Notes under the pieces: model-generated
The model's input: the letters and a program-made list of their open reading frames with translations, nothing else
Told to the model about the DNA's origin: nothing
Database searches by the model: none
NCBI RefSeq assembly: GCF_018294505.1
Contig: NC_057796.1
Location: 194,508,027 to 194,572,026, forward strand
DNA: 64,000 bases
Direction: 5' to 3'
Source of the DNA: Triticum aestivum
Taxonomy: Eukaryota > Streptophyta > Magnoliopsida > Poales > Poaceae
Translations under genes and position numbers: made by a program
Shown: piece after piece, positions 1-11,315 of the stretch
How positions within the stretch are numbered: the stretch's first letter is position 1
Layout: every line of letters begins with the position of its first letter

Positions 1-20
1 TTTCACACATACACAGTTCC

Positions 21-30
21 TATATAAGAA
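21..30 (+). promoter_or_regulatory. TATA box of the expansin gene
   Basis: A TATATAAG motif lies about 95 bases upstream of the expansin start codon. This leaves room for a transcription start near position 50-60 and a 5' untranslated leader of about 60 bases. It is the only TATA-like motif before the gene in this window; the rest of the promoter lies to the left of base 1. Confidence 0.6.
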
Positions 31-120
31 CTACGCCAGTAAGCAAAGCAGGAGCACATATAATTGCTTGTCACCTTCACCACCTCGTTGATTAATTAGC
101 TTCGTTTCTGCTGAGGCTCC

Positions 121-1009
121 ATGACAATGGAGGCGTCCAAATCTCTACCCGCTTTCGTCGTGATTGTCACGACGCTTCTCGTCGCGCCGACCTACGCGGG
201 CTGGTCCACGGGATCGGCCACGTTCTACGGAGGCAGCGACGCCTCCGGCACCATGGGTACGTAACCTAATGATCCGTGCAGGTGTACCCGGATGTTCGGT
301 CGTCCAGTTAATGCTGAACTGCATCTAATGGTGCTTGCTCTTGATGTGTGCGCTGCGTTCGTATGTGTCTGCAGGCGGCGCGTGCGGGTACGGTAACCTC
401 TACAGTACGGGGTACGGCACGAACACAGCGGCGCTGAGCTCCGCGATGTTCAGCGACGGCGCGTCGTGCGGGCAGTGCTTCCAGATTGCATGCGACTCCC
501 AGTCCGACCCGCGGAACTGCCGGCAGGGCGCCTCCGTCACAGTCACGACCACCAACCTTTGCCCGGCCAACTACGCGCTCCCCAGCGACAACGGGGGCTG
601 GTGCAACCCGCCGCGTGCGCACTTCGACATGGCCCAGCCAGCATGGCTCCAGATTGGCATCTACCAGGCCGGCATCATCCCGGTGCTCTACCAGCGCGTG
701 TCGTGCGTGAAGCAGGGCGGGGTGCGCTTCACCATCAACGGGAAGAACTACTTTGAGCTGGTGCTCGTCACCAACGTCGCCGGGAGCGGTTCGGTGAAGG
801 CGGTCTGGGTGAAGAGCGCCACCACCGGCGAGGTGCCCATGAGCAGGAACTGGGGCTCAAACTGGCAGTCGCTCGCGGGGCTTGCCGGGCAGCAGCTCAC
901 CTTCGGCGTCACGACCACCGGCGGCCAGACCATCGTCTTCCCGAACGTCGTGCCGCCCAACTGGGGTTTCGGCCAGTCCTTCATCAGCAACCTGCAGTTC
1001 TCCTACTGA
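121..1009 (+). CDS. Alpha-expansin (EXPA-type), two exons
   Basis: This gene encodes a secreted cell-wall loosening protein. Exons are 121-256 and 375-1009, joined over a GT-AG intron (gtacgt to ctgcag) inside the conserved [11 protein letters not shown] block; the product is about 256 residues, the normal alpha-expansin length. Residues 1-26 form a signal peptide ending in TYA. The GH45-like domain follows with [11 protein letters not shown] (about 33-43), several conserved cysteines (49, 77, 80, 85, 94, 108, 122) and the HFD motif at 128-130. The C-terminal half is the CBM63-type domain, rich in Trp and ending LQFSY. Known for the family: it loosens cellulose-xyloglucan contacts at acid pH without hydrolysis. 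The first ATG (121) is used; a second ATG at 127 has better start context and would remove only two residues. No frame damage is visible. HFDMA replaces the more usual HFDLS. The exact paralogue cannot be named without a search. Confidence 0.95.
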
Positions 1010-1329
1010 CCACAGAGAGACACGTAGATGGATGACATTATCGTACATGCCGCGACTGGGGCCGCGACTTGGTGGGAAAGAGCTTTCGCTGCTAGCTTGT
1101 TGCTGCACGCGTACACGGCATGGTGTTGGTGCATTTCTCGTTTTGTCTGTCGATTTTTGTGTGCGTAATTTCACTAGTATTAATTCACTCCTCTTGACAG
1201 GCCAGTGACTGTATAGCTATGTATTGTTCAGGAATGTCCAATGTGTATGTGTTGCTTACTGTATGGCGCATGTTATGCCTCAGCAGAAATATTTCTCTCG
1301 ACTACCCGCAAAAAAAAAAAAAAAAAAAA
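1010..1329 (+). other. Expansin 3' flank ending in an A20 tract
   Basis: This stretch holds the likely 3' untranslated region of the expansin gene. No canonical AATAAA is seen. It ends in a run of 20 A residues (1310-1329) directly after ACTACCCGC. The LINE tail at 19525-19535 ends in TTTACCCGC followed by A residues, so the tract may be the tail of a short retroposon rather than part of the gene. Bases 1330-1561 hold nothing I recognise. Confidence 0.4.
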
Positions 1330-1564
1330 TCTACAGTCGTGCGAGCTCCCAGGTATGGTTGAATAGGAGAGGGTGTATACGATAGAGAAGGTCCTTGTGC
1401 ACCGATAAAGTGACACAACGATATTTTTTTAAATAGATTGGCTCATCGAAGCACAACATACGCCCTATGAGCAGAGTTATTGAGAGTGATGCTCGGCGCA
1501 CCAAACAATTAGAGTGTTACTTTTTTCAAAGTCTCACGGCTTCCCGTAGTTCGAGCCATACTAA

Positions 1565-2077
1565 GAGCGTGTTCGGTAGCCCATTGGCTTCTCAAATCCT
1601 TACCTCCAAGCCCGGAGCAGACCCGAACGGGTCAACTCCTGGTTATTCAAAAAAGAAGCGGGCGAACGGTGTAGTGCAAATTTGCAGGAGCGGTGGAGTG
1701 AGAAAAATCGAGCTCCACAAAAACGAGGAAGCTGGAGTTGAAGAGAATTATGTTGCCCTGCCACCGCCAAGTGACTCATTCGACCAAAGCATCACGTACC
1801 GATTCGCTCCAGGTCGTCTCTCTTGTCGCGGGCAGTCCCTCCCCCACCAGGCCTATGGCCCAGCCCATCTTTTCCAAACCTTTTGGATTGCTTAGCCTGC
1901 TCCTGATGGGCCACAAAGGGGTGATTTTATGGGCTTCAAGCTCGCTACCTCGTCCGAGCGAGAAGTCGTGACGCCGAACAGATCGCTCAATCCGGGATCG
2001 ACTGCGAGAAGCTGGTCCTAGATTTGTGGCGTCGGAGTTGAAGATTTTCTGGCCATGGAGGGCTTCCGAACACGCCC
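1565..2077. mobile_element. Harbinger-like MITE, 513 bp
   Basis: The ends are imperfect inverted repeats: GAGCGTGTTCGGTAGCCC on the left and the complement of GGGCGTGTTCGGAAGCCC on the right. They are flanked by identical TAA trinucleotides at 1562-1564 and 2078-2080. A 3-bp TAA/TWA duplication with a G-rich terminal repeat is the mark of PIF/Harbinger elements. The interior has open frames of 77-142 codons but none resembles a transposase, so I treat it as non-autonomous. It sits about 550 bases downstream of the expansin stop codon. Confidence 0.75.
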
Positions 2078-2194
2078 TAAGTTTCTCGGAGCATGACTCT
2101 CGGCCTCCGGTCGAGCCTCAACTCTTAAGGAGGGGGAGATTCTCCTCTGGAGTTTATTTAACTAGAGAGTGAACGATTTACATGCTCATGGGGG

Positions 2195-2393
2195 CAGTGG
2201 CGAATCTAGTGGGGGTGCCGTGGGTGCCTGGCACTCCCTCCAAAGTTGTAAAATAAATTTTGCTACTATATACTTAACACTAAATATCCATCAAGTTGTT
2301 GCTATTTTTAGACTATTTGTTGAGATTATGATGATGTTTAGTGTAAACTTTGAACTGTGACACCCCAAGCGTGCGATTCTAGGTCCACCACTG
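2195..2393. mobile_element. hAT-like MITE, 199 bp
   Basis: The left end CAGTGGCGAATCTAG and the right end CTAGGTCCACCACTG are inverted repeats of the plant hAT type (CAGTGGCGGA...). The flanks are 8-bp direct repeats differing in one base: CATGGGGG at 2187-2194 and CATGGGGT at 2394-2401. The length and the lack of coding potential make it a non-autonomous element. Confidence 0.8.
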
Positions 2394-2507
2394 CATGGGG
2401 TGCGTTATATGACTAGGGATCCTTGACAAATGACCAAAGTTACCCTGGAAAGAAGAAGGTGGGAGAGTAGAACTAGGTAATTTATTCATTGGCCTATGAG
2501 CCTCTAG

Positions 2508-2580
2508 TTTTTTTTTGGAAAAGAAGGATAACCCCTGGCCTCTGCATCAATCGATGCATGCAGCCATATTATTAAATAAA
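2508..2580 (-). mobile_element. Possible LINE/SINE 3' tail
   Basis: A run of nine T residues followed by GGAAAAGAAGGATAACCCC and a GCATGCAGCC block resembles, from memory, the reversed 3' ends of grass non-LTR retroposons. No duplication of the target site was found, and how far the copy runs to the right is not clear. Confidence 0.35.
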
Positions 2581-2599
2581 ATCGTAGGAGGGGAGTTAT

Positions 2600-3611
2600 G
2601 GCCCATGAAGGGGAAATTCTCTTCACCACGTAAAGGCTTTCTTACTTGGCTTTGGTTTCTTTGCTCCTTTCACTTGTTCTTTTAGGTGCTCTTTATCCTT
2701 TAACCTATTGATGATCATGAAGATTTGTTTTGAACTTTTGCTGACTGCGATGACTTGATTGGACCCATGGTGGCTTGTTTGGACTTTTGTTGACCTTCAC
2801 TTGTGTTGACTGTCATTGTCTTTTGTTAACCGTCCATGTGGAGTTCCACGTAGAATTGAGGTGGGACCTCGGGTATACCTTCTTTAGAAAAGACACCCAA
2901 AGGGCACCTCATATATGATATTTATCAAGGAAAATAGTAGACAATACAAACGAAGGACAAACAAGATACCAAACGGCCTGTAAAAAAATGAAATTACATT
3001 AAAAAACATATTGGTCATCTTCTTTCTTTGCTTGCTCGCCATCCGCCGGAGCTTGGAAAATACAATAAACAGATAGTAAGGGATACAAACAACTACTAGA
3101 TCTCATTGTTCGCAATGACTTGCTATTGCGGTCTTCAAAGCCTTGTGTGGAGATGGCATTTGTAGGTGTTCAAAAAACATCAGTTGGGGCAGCACCCCAT
3201 GCAGTGCAGTCTCACAATTCTTCACCACCAATTCCCAGGGTTTAGAACCTAGAACTTGTTGTAACAAAACGAATGAAGAGATCGAAGTGGCAAAACCAAA
3301 CAACCAATTTCTTTCCTTCATAGACACACCAACTGTCAAGAGTCGAAAAGAACTAACTAATCTGACAACACCTACTCTTGCAGGCCCTTCATTGACGCTG
3401 AATTTGATGGCATTGAGGTATGGAGAGGCCGGAGAGACCTTATTCCAATGCATCATCACAGATGCCACCTCGCCTATACCGCTAGGGGAATAAAAATCTA
3501 AGGAAAATAAGAGCTAAAAAGCAATGAAGAGCAGGTTCCACACTCCTCTAGCCTCCTCTACTACCAACGTAACAACAAGATAAAAGAGAGGAGGGGGATG
3601 ATATGGCAGCA
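2600..3611. other. Intergenic stretch with weak LINE-like minus ORF
   Basis: This stretch has no recognised gene. It is pyrimidine-rich at 2630-2850, with several TTGAC words. On the minus strand a 121-codon frame (3103-3468) contains the order LNAIKFSVNEG ... GVV ... RLLTVGV, which loosely resembles the RNase H-like domain at the 3' end of plant LINEs. It could be old LINE debris, but the match is too weak to call. The stretch ends where chromovirus D begins. Confidence 0.3.
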
Positions 3612-4527
3612 TGATGAGGACATTAATACCATTGTTACACCCACAACCCCTGATGTTATACATACTGGACCAATTATTATTCCTCGCGCACGCCAATTGA
3701 ATTACCAGGTACTTTCGTTTCTTGGTAACAATTCTAATGTTAATGAGAATATGATGCTGCCTAACTTAGATACATTTGTGTTGATTACTAATGAAGGGCT
3801 TAGCATGGACAAGAGAGATGAACACTGGAGCAGGATCAAGCATGGAGATGAAGGCACGCGCGAAGGGAACCAGAACGGCGTTTCTAGTGCAGATTTCAGC
3901 ACTTTGAAGCCTCCTTGATAACATACAAGGACATGGACGAAATATACATATGCCCTTTCATAAATTTCATCCATAGCTTATTTTAGGTGCTGCGCCACCT
4001 TATTTTTGGGTCAGGCCCATGTAATTTCGGAATACAACTTTCTAGGTTGTTTTTAGAGTCCGTATGTGTGGGGAAATAGAATTAGGGTTGGTTTCAGACC
4101 CCTCCTCCAAGGGGTCACGAAATTCCCCCCTATTCCTCCATATATACAACCCTTAGGGCGTCGTTTAAACTTTGAGTTTTGTTTAGATTAAAGTTTGCTA
4201 TAGTTGCAACTCACGTACTTCGTTTGTGTTCAACGACCATACCAAGACGTCACAGAACCCCACTTTCATCAATAGAGTTTTCCTCTTATATTCGAAATAT
4301 CCAGGTTGCAATCTCAGTTTCTTGCTTGTTCTTCGTTTGCTCGCAGGAAATAGACCCCCGTGGTCAGGTTGATCGTACTCTGGCATGGTCAATAACCCCT
4401 CGAAAGTTGGTTTAGTGATTGCTAAGGCGCGACGTCTTCGTACGTTCGTAGTCGGATCGTCAAAGTCGACTCCCACAGAAAACGATAGCTATCTCATCGA
4501 AACATCGGGACACCTTCGCCTCTATCA
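3612..4527 (+). repeat. 5' LTR of chromovirus D
   Basis: The LTR starts TGATGAGGACATTAATACC and ends CCTCTATCA, about 916 bases. Its start matches 57669-57738, where the 3' LTR begins, so the left border is supported by the second copy. A TATATATAC TATA-like motif lies near 4140. The first 300 bases stay open as the last 100 or so codons of the polyprotein (up to 3918), so coding sequence overlaps the LTR. Confidence 0.75.
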
Positions 4528-4529
4528 AG

Positions 4530-4541
4530 TGGTATCAGATT
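4530..4541 (+). other. Primer binding site of element D
   Basis: TGGTATCAGA starts two bases after the LTR end and is complementary to the 3' end of initiator-methionine tRNA, the usual primer for plant gypsy and copia elements. It fixes the orientation of D as plus and its LTR end at 4527. Between here and 5631 is a non-coding leader. It includes four CATATACCAC-type short repeats at 4812-4906 and an A-rich stretch. Confidence 0.75.
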
Positions 4542-5631
4542 TCCAGGTTGCTTGATGAGATTTTCCAGTTTTCGTAGTTTAGGTCGAGTATGTTCTTCAT
4601 ACCTATAGTCCACGAAAAAGCCAAAAAAATTAGGGTTAGTTCATCATATCTGAACCAATCTGAGCCGCATATTCTTTTTAGAGTTTTGCTTTGTTGAATT
4701 TGCGGTTGCATCGTCGTGTCAAGTTGCTGGTCTTAGTGTCTAGTCCTTTATTAGAGTTTCGAGTTCTGTTCACGTAGTCACGCCGCTGTCGCACCATCGT
4801 CACCAGCGCTGTCATATACCACCATCGTCACCAGCGCTGCCATATACCACCATCGTCGTCACCGCTGCCATATACCACCATCGTCATCGCCGCTGCCATA
4901 TACCACATATCCGCCGCCATCACGCTAATCCGTGTCCACCTCCATCACAGATTCGCCAATCTCCGCCATAGTCCTAGTCCGAGTCCAGTATGTGTTGCTT
5001 TGTTTTCGATTTCAAGATCATGACATACTACGAGTCGTGACCAAGTCGGACTCCCCAACTTCCGTGCCACCCGTAGAAGAAAAATAGTTCCAAAATCAAA
5101 AAAGAAACTAAGTCTGGAAAATTCTGGCTATGCAATTTTTTGACCATTTGTAGACTTTTTCGAAAAAATTGTTGCGGAGGAAAAAAAGAGAGGAAAAAAG
5201 TGCCAAAAAATGGTGGAAAGAAAAAAAAAGATTCAGAGTGTGCTCTTCCCTTGTTTTACGTATAGTGCCATGATTTTGTTAGTGTTCTAGGCTCGCATCT
5301 CTAGTACGGTCTAGTCTAGGACCAGCACAGGACCATCGTTGAGCGTTTATTCAACGTTGCATCTCTGAATTGATTATTGCTGACCTTTCTGCTACCATAT
5401 TATAAGCCATCCCAGCTCCACATACATCTATGTCGTGCATTTGACACCACCTGGCAATCGCTATATCCAAGCTTTTGAGAGTTTTGACTACAACGGTTGC
5501 CGATCACCGCCTACTGCTTGGTAAGAACTGGTAAGACTTTGAGATTCGCTTGACGGATTTGTGACACACCACCACCACTTCCTAGTAGTCTGAAGGATCA
5601 TATTCTTGTGTGTTTCTATTGCTGCTAACCA

Positions 5632-6154
5632 TGGCAGGATCATAAGCCGACGAGACTGACTGGAAGAACATGACGCACAAACAGCTACATGATAAATTTC
5701 AGCAAATGATTAGTGGACAGGTGCAAGATGCGCTAAACAGTTTTGAAGAGGCCATGGAGAAGATAGATCGCACTGAGAAGATGTTCGAAACAAAGCTCGA
5801 TAACAAGTATAATGAATTGCTCGCGTGTATTCCACAACCACCACCGGTTGCACCTGTCGCACCTCTGCAACAGCGACAACAACAACAACAATGCTTCTGT
5901 GCCTCCTGCTGCTGCCAATGAGGAGGACGTTTACGAGGCCGATTACGAGGATGAGATCATAACTATGTGCAACCACTAGCACCACCACCAGGTCGTCCTC
6001 ATGCCTATAATCGCAACGGTAGGGCTGCACCACCGATTATGACCATGTTCCTAAACTGAAATTGAACATTCCATCATTTGAGGGTCGATACATCCCTGAT
6101 GTCTATCTTACTTGGGAGTTAGAAACTGAACAATGTTTCACATGCTTACAATAT
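5632..6154 (+). pseudogene. Gag, N-terminal part, element D
   Basis: The frame opens with ATGGCAGGATCA but meets TAA at the fifth codon. Coding resemblance then resumes from 5670 (MTHKQLHDKFQQMISG, a likely coiled coil, then a Pro/Gln-rich stretch). A frameshift follows near 5900. The last part, with LNIPSFEGRYIPDVYLTWE, is the capsid domain that grass gypsy gags carry. It is cut at 6154 by the CACTA element and continues at 26311. Beyond repair as a functional gene. Confidence 0.75.
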
Positions 6155-6639
6155 CACTACAAAAAAAGACGCATCCGTGACATTTTGGGCCGAACGAAAT
6201 TTTTTTCTGTCATACTTATGACACTTCTATGACGATAATTGTGACAAAACCCGGTATCATCATAGATGTGCTGGGGTCCTACTTCTATGACAAAAAATCA
6301 TGACAGAAAATGGGCTTTTCGTCCTGTGCGGGCCGGAGGCGCAGCTGCATGACATTCTTTGGGTCGTCCATGACGGAAAAAACCGTGGTAGAAGCGAGGG
6401 CGAGGAAAATATCGGGGTGTTCCCGGTTACGGTGGGTGGTCGGGGCCGAGCGATGCACGTTTATCTCGTACACGCACGCGCGTGGGTGCGAGGCGTTGGG
6501 CTCTAACTGAACCCGAGCGATTGCACTGCAGGCTACGCGTTACTGAACCCGAGCATCGATCGATGGCTGTTAACTGAACCCGATCGAGCAATTCCTTCGC
6601 TACTGCTACTAACTGAAGCCAATCGATGCTGCATCTGGA

Positions 6640-7370
6640 TGAAGAGTGAGCGTTGCTGGGGGGTTTGGATGAACAGTTCCCGGTGGGGGTGGATAACAGG
6701 ACCCCGTGGTGTTGCCTCTGGATGAACAGGACCCCATCGATCGAGCCGGTTGGGGCTGGATGAACAGGACCCTGTGGAGGGCTGGATGAACAGGACCACC
6801 TCGTGGAGGGATGGATGAACAATACACGGTGGAGGGCTGGATGAACAGTAGCCCATGGAGGGGTGGTTGAACAAGATCCCGTGGAGAGGGCTGGTTGAAC
6901 AGTAGCTGGTGGACTAGCGCGCGGTGGAGGCTAGATGAACAGGAGCCCGTAGATGAACAGTCGCAGGTGGAGGCTGGAGGAGGTCGACGGTGGATGAACA
7001 GTAGCCTGTGGAGGCTGGAGGGGGTCGATGGTGGAGATGAACAGTATCCCATGGAGTCACGTTTTGCGGTACGCCACACCCCTCCCGATGAACAGGACCC
7101 CCGTTTCGACCGTAGTGCTCCAACACAAGTCAGTTTCCTCCGTTTTGCGGCACGCCACACCCCTCCCGATCAACAGGACCCCCGTTTCGACCGTAGGAGG
7201 TCCGTTTCCTCCGTTTTGCGGTACGCCAGACCCCTCCCAATGAACGGGATCCCGTTTCGACCGTGGCTGGTCGAACACAAGGACGTTTCCTCCGTTCTGC
7301 GGTACGCCAGGCCTCGCTTCCATCGGCTGTTCCGTCCAAGCCCTCCCGATGAACACGACGACGCATTCTG
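6640..7370. repeat. Left subterminal array of the CACTA
   Basis: More than a dozen degenerate copies of a 20-40 base unit built on GGATGAACAG followed by GACCCCGTGGAGG run through 6640-7060. Then come three to four copies of a longer unit, TTTTGCGGTACGCCA...CCCTCCCGATGAACAGGA, with a period of about 70-75 bases (7066-7330). Long open frames on the minus strand are a by-product of the repeats. CACTA elements typically carry such arrays, where their transposase binds. Confidence 0.75.
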
Positions 7371-7650
7371 TTCCGACCCAGCCGGTTGGCTCTCCGTTCC
7401 GACCCAGCCATGTACACGAGCCCTGGCCGTACATATGCGCGAGTAGGCGTTCGAGACCCTGCCCGTATGTATGTACGTGACCGTATTTTCTTTCTTGCAC
7501 ACTGGTCGTTGTACGTGCGTGTACATGCTACGTGCGCGCCTCTACTACGACACGTGCGTGCCTCTACATCGACCAGTATGTACGTACACGTTCGCGACCA
7601 GAATGACAACGCTACGTACGCTTCGACCAGGTGAGTCCCGACTGTCAGGC
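7371..7650. other. CACTA interior, TACGTACG-rich stretch
   Basis: This stretch has short CGTAC/GTACG words (TATGTACGTGAC, GTACGTGCGTGTACATG, TATGTACGTACACG) but no coding resemblance. It links the left subterminal array to the tandem duplication. Confidence 0.4.
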
Positions 7651-7703
7651 ATTTCCTTGCGTGCGAAGATGTAGCTGGTAGGTCCCAGCAGTCAGGGGGG
7701 CGA

Positions 7704-9137
7704 ATCATTTTTTTTGCCCGGATGCACTTCCTTGCATGCGAAGATGTAGCTGGTGGGTCCCAGCAGTCAGTGGGAAATGTTTTTTTCATGAAATACGGTG
7801 GCCCATTCGGTGGGTCCCCACTGTCAGGTGGAGGAATAATTATTTTGCGCGTAATAAGGAGGCACTTCCTTGCTGCGGCCGTGGACCCAGCTATCAGCCT
7901 CTCCACGTACAGTCCGTGTCCGATGGAAGCCGTTCCTTGACCACGTTGACCACGCCGCACCGAGAGCACCAGGGCGGTGGATGACGGCGAGGCCTAGGAA
8001 CGGGACGACGCGGAGCTGGGGAAGACGCGGTAGTGGAAGCCCGCGCGGAGAGGAGTACGAGGGTTCACTGGTTCGGCTGCGGTGTGAGGCTGTCGTCGCC
8101 GCAGAATAACAGGGGGTGTGGGTGAGTGGAGGGATGGTCTGGCCAGCGGTGGGAGTAGTAGGGGGTGGTGAGGCCTCCGCGACAGCACAACCGGGAGGCA
8201 GGAGCACGAGGCACGACCGGCGCTGGTTTGGGCGGCTGGAGCAAGAAGACCAGAGGTTGAAGAAGCACTACGGCCGTTGGTTGGACATCGTACGGTCACT
8301 AGAGCTAGAATCGTGCATATTGACTAAGTTGACAAAGCCCTCCGTCCCCGTCAACTTAGTAGGCCCACAATCAGCCTGCCACTATACTGGGTCCCAGCTA
8401 ACAGGGGGAGTGTTCATTTTTTTGTGCGTAATAAGGATGCACTTCCTTGCGTGCGAAGATATAGCTGGTGGGTCCGAGCTGTCAGCGGCGGTAACATTTT
8501 TTTTGCGAAATACGATGGCCCGTCCGGTGGGTCCCCGCTGTCAGGTGGAGGAATAATTATTTTGCGCGTAATAAGGAGGCACTTCCTTGCTGCGGCCGTG
8601 GACCCAGCTGTCAGCCTCTCCACATACAGTCCACGTCCGATGGAAGCCATTTCTTGACCACGTTGACCACGCCGCGCCAAGAGCACCAGGGCGGTGGACG
8701 ACGGCGAGGCCTAGGAAGGGGACAACGCGGAGCTGGGGAAGACGCGGCAGTGGAAGCCCGCGCGAAGAGGAGTACGACGGTTCACTGGTTCGGCTGCGGT
8801 GTGAGGTTGCCGTCGTCGCAGAATAATAGGGGGTGTGGGTGAGTGGAGGGATGGCCTGGCCAGCGGTGGGAGTAGTAGGGGCGGTGAGGCCTCCACGGCA
8901 GCACAGCCGGCCACGGGAGGCAGGAGCAGGCGGCACGACCGGTGCTGCTTTGGGCGGCTGGAGCAAGAAGACCAGAGGTTGAAGAAGCACTACGGCCGTT
9001 GGATGGACATCGTACGGTCACTGCAGCTAGAATCATTCATATTGACTAAGTTGACAAAGCCCTTGGTACGCGTCAACTTAGTAGGCCCACAGGTCAGCTT
9101 CCGAAACGGTGCGCCCCAGATGTCAGGGGGAGGAATC
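7704..9137. repeat. 717-bp tandem duplication in the CACTA
   Basis: Two head-to-tail copies, about 7704-8420 and 8421-9137, are offset by 717 bases. For example, TGCTGCGGCCGTGGACCCAG occurs at 7871 and again at 8588. Each copy contains GGTGGGTCC...TGTCAG words, a GC-rich middle and a GTCAACTTAGTAGGCCCAC end. A further partial copy precedes at 7651-7703, and shorter echoes occur at 9240-9315 and 10130-10190. The overlapping minus-strand frames (7824-8207, 8541-8990) are parallel because of the duplication. They are not recognisable proteins. Confidence 0.8.
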
Positions 9138-11280
9138 ATTTTCTGGGCGGGTGAAGCTAGAATATCCGAGATTGAAGAAGAAGCACGGCATCCGTTGGAT
9201 GAACATCCAACGGCCAATGCTGCTAGAACCGTGTGTTGACTATAATAAGTTGACAAAGCCTTGCATACGCGTCAACTTCTTTTTTTAGGGGACGCGTCAA
9301 CTTAGTAGGCCCACAAGTGTGTGGCAGAGAACTTATAGCCCATTTGCGATTTGTAAGAATGTACATCCCATTTTTGAATTCTAATGAAATTTACTACGGC
9401 CCATTTACAGTTTGTTAAAAGTACAACCCATTTTCTAGCTAGGACAACGATTAATAATTTCAACCAACCGTTCAAGACAGAATTCAATAAAATTTCCCAC
9501 ATTTTGATGGGATCCGAAATATTATTATCCCGAAATTTCTAGTCAGATTAAATATAAATTTGTATTGCGTAAAAATCTAACGAAACATTGCGCGCGCAAC
9601 AATTAAAAATTAAGATTTTTAAAATCCATAAATAATATTTTATAAACTAATTTCGTGCTTGGTGCATTTTTTATAGTTACTGCCCAGTTTTTATAATTAC
9701 ATCCCATTTATTATTTTTTAAAGCCCATTTCCCTGTTAAGCCTAATGCATCCCTCCTAGGAAAGATTTGCAGCCCAGCGGGGCAGAGAATAACAAGTTGA
9801 CCTTGCCTGGGTATTCCTCAAAAAACGTATAGCTGGGCTAGCCATTTTCATCTTGAAAAAATTAATATCTGGGCTGGATATCTGTCCTAGGCTAGACGGG
9901 CCATAGCCCGCCCAGTTAATACCCTGCTCTCCTCTGAACAACAACGAAAACATCGCCAAGAAAAACTCTGCAGTGCTCACGCCTCAAAAACACAAATGCT
10001 GCTCGAGCTGCTTGGTCCCAGCTGTCGGCCGCACCTTGTGCAATTCTCTCATTTATATTGACTACATAGGTTGACAATGGTGTGGGACCGTGATGTCAGG
10101 AAACCAGGAGGAAGCAAAAAAATATAGTTGTACATAATAAGGAGGCACTTGCGTACGTACGGCTATGGCCCTAGTGGGTCCCTACTGTCATCCAGTCAAA
10201 ATAAAGTAATCTCCTGAATCCTCATGTTCATTGACCATGTTAACAATGCTCGGCACCACGGTGAGCGCAACAACTCGAAGGACGACGGAGAGGGCCTCGC
10301 GGGCCCTACGGATGATCTGATATAGCACCCGCTGCTCATTCAGGAAGCCAGGATCATCGGACACCTATGAGCACCTTCGAGAGACTGAGACGGCATGAAA
10401 CGGTAAGGCCACACTTGGGAGCTCTGGTTTATTTCACACCTGTATTAAGATACAAGTGTAATTTACTCGTCATCGGAAACAACGCGTAAAATACAGGCGT
10501 AATGAAACCGAGGGCCCGAGGTCTATAAGTAAAACCGGCGGGTTACGCGTGTAATTTGAGAGACCGGTGTATATTTTACTAGTCGAAATCGACCAACCAA
10601 GCGCTTCGCCCGAGACCATCTGCTTTTATTTACAAGCGTCAGTTTTACAAGCGGTTTTGGTTGGAAAACGACGATCCAATCACGGCCTAAGATGGTGAGT
10701 TGGTCGGAAGATCATATGGTTTCACGTCTAACCTACCCGACTTGTCGTATAGGCTATGAATGAAACATAAGACGATGAACTTCTTAAGCACGGAAACAAC
10801 AGAAGAGGATGATCTTCCTAACAAGCAAATCACTGGCATTAGATCGACATGCAAAACAATACGAAGCATTATTCTCAGGAGGCACGGTGAACAGCTCGTG
10901 ATGCCGCATGCCACAACATTCCAAGCTCAACTTTGCAATCAAACACAAGGCCTGGCATTACATAGACAATATTCAGAACAAACTCTTAAAATATCTTACA
11001 TAAGTCAACATTCATGTGACTATGCATCTCAGCAGAGTAAATATTTACTTCTGAACTGAAGACAGGAATAGGAAAAAACGATCGACGTTGCTCACAGCAA
11101 AGGGCGTCCCACTCAAAAATATCAAATGCATGTCTTCTGGCTAACATCAATGAGCAAAAATTGACAAGGTTTTCCAATTCCAATATATTAAACTAATGTC
11201 AACTTTGACAAGCTTTTCCCATTCAAAATATGTAATGCCTATGATTGTGGAACGGGCAGGGTTTGTCATCAGTTTGTCAT
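9138..11280. other. CACTA interior without recognised genes
   Basis: 9300-9780 is AT-rich with repeated CCCATTT words (CCCATTTGCGATTTG, CCCATTTACAGTTTG, CCCATTTTCTAG), typical of CACTA subterminal sequence. 10130-10200 echoes the AATAAGGAGGCACTT motif of the 717-bp repeat. 10410-10690 may be a degraded MITE, with AAGGCC...TTGG-like ends facing each other. 10690-11280 has nothing I can name. Confidence 0.4.
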
Positions 11281-11315
11281 CTGATAGTCCGGTGGCTCAA
11301 GGTGACGACGAATGA

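Noticed and set aside
6427..7969. Long minus-strand open frames (up to 279 codons)
   Set aside because: They follow the repeat units of the CACTA subterminal array (repeating Ser/Pro/His peptides, parallel in all frames) and have no start context or domain.
7824..8990. Paired minus-strand ORFs of 127 and 149 codons as a gene pair
   Set aside because: They are the same GC-rich segment of the 717-bp duplication; no family and no splice evidence.
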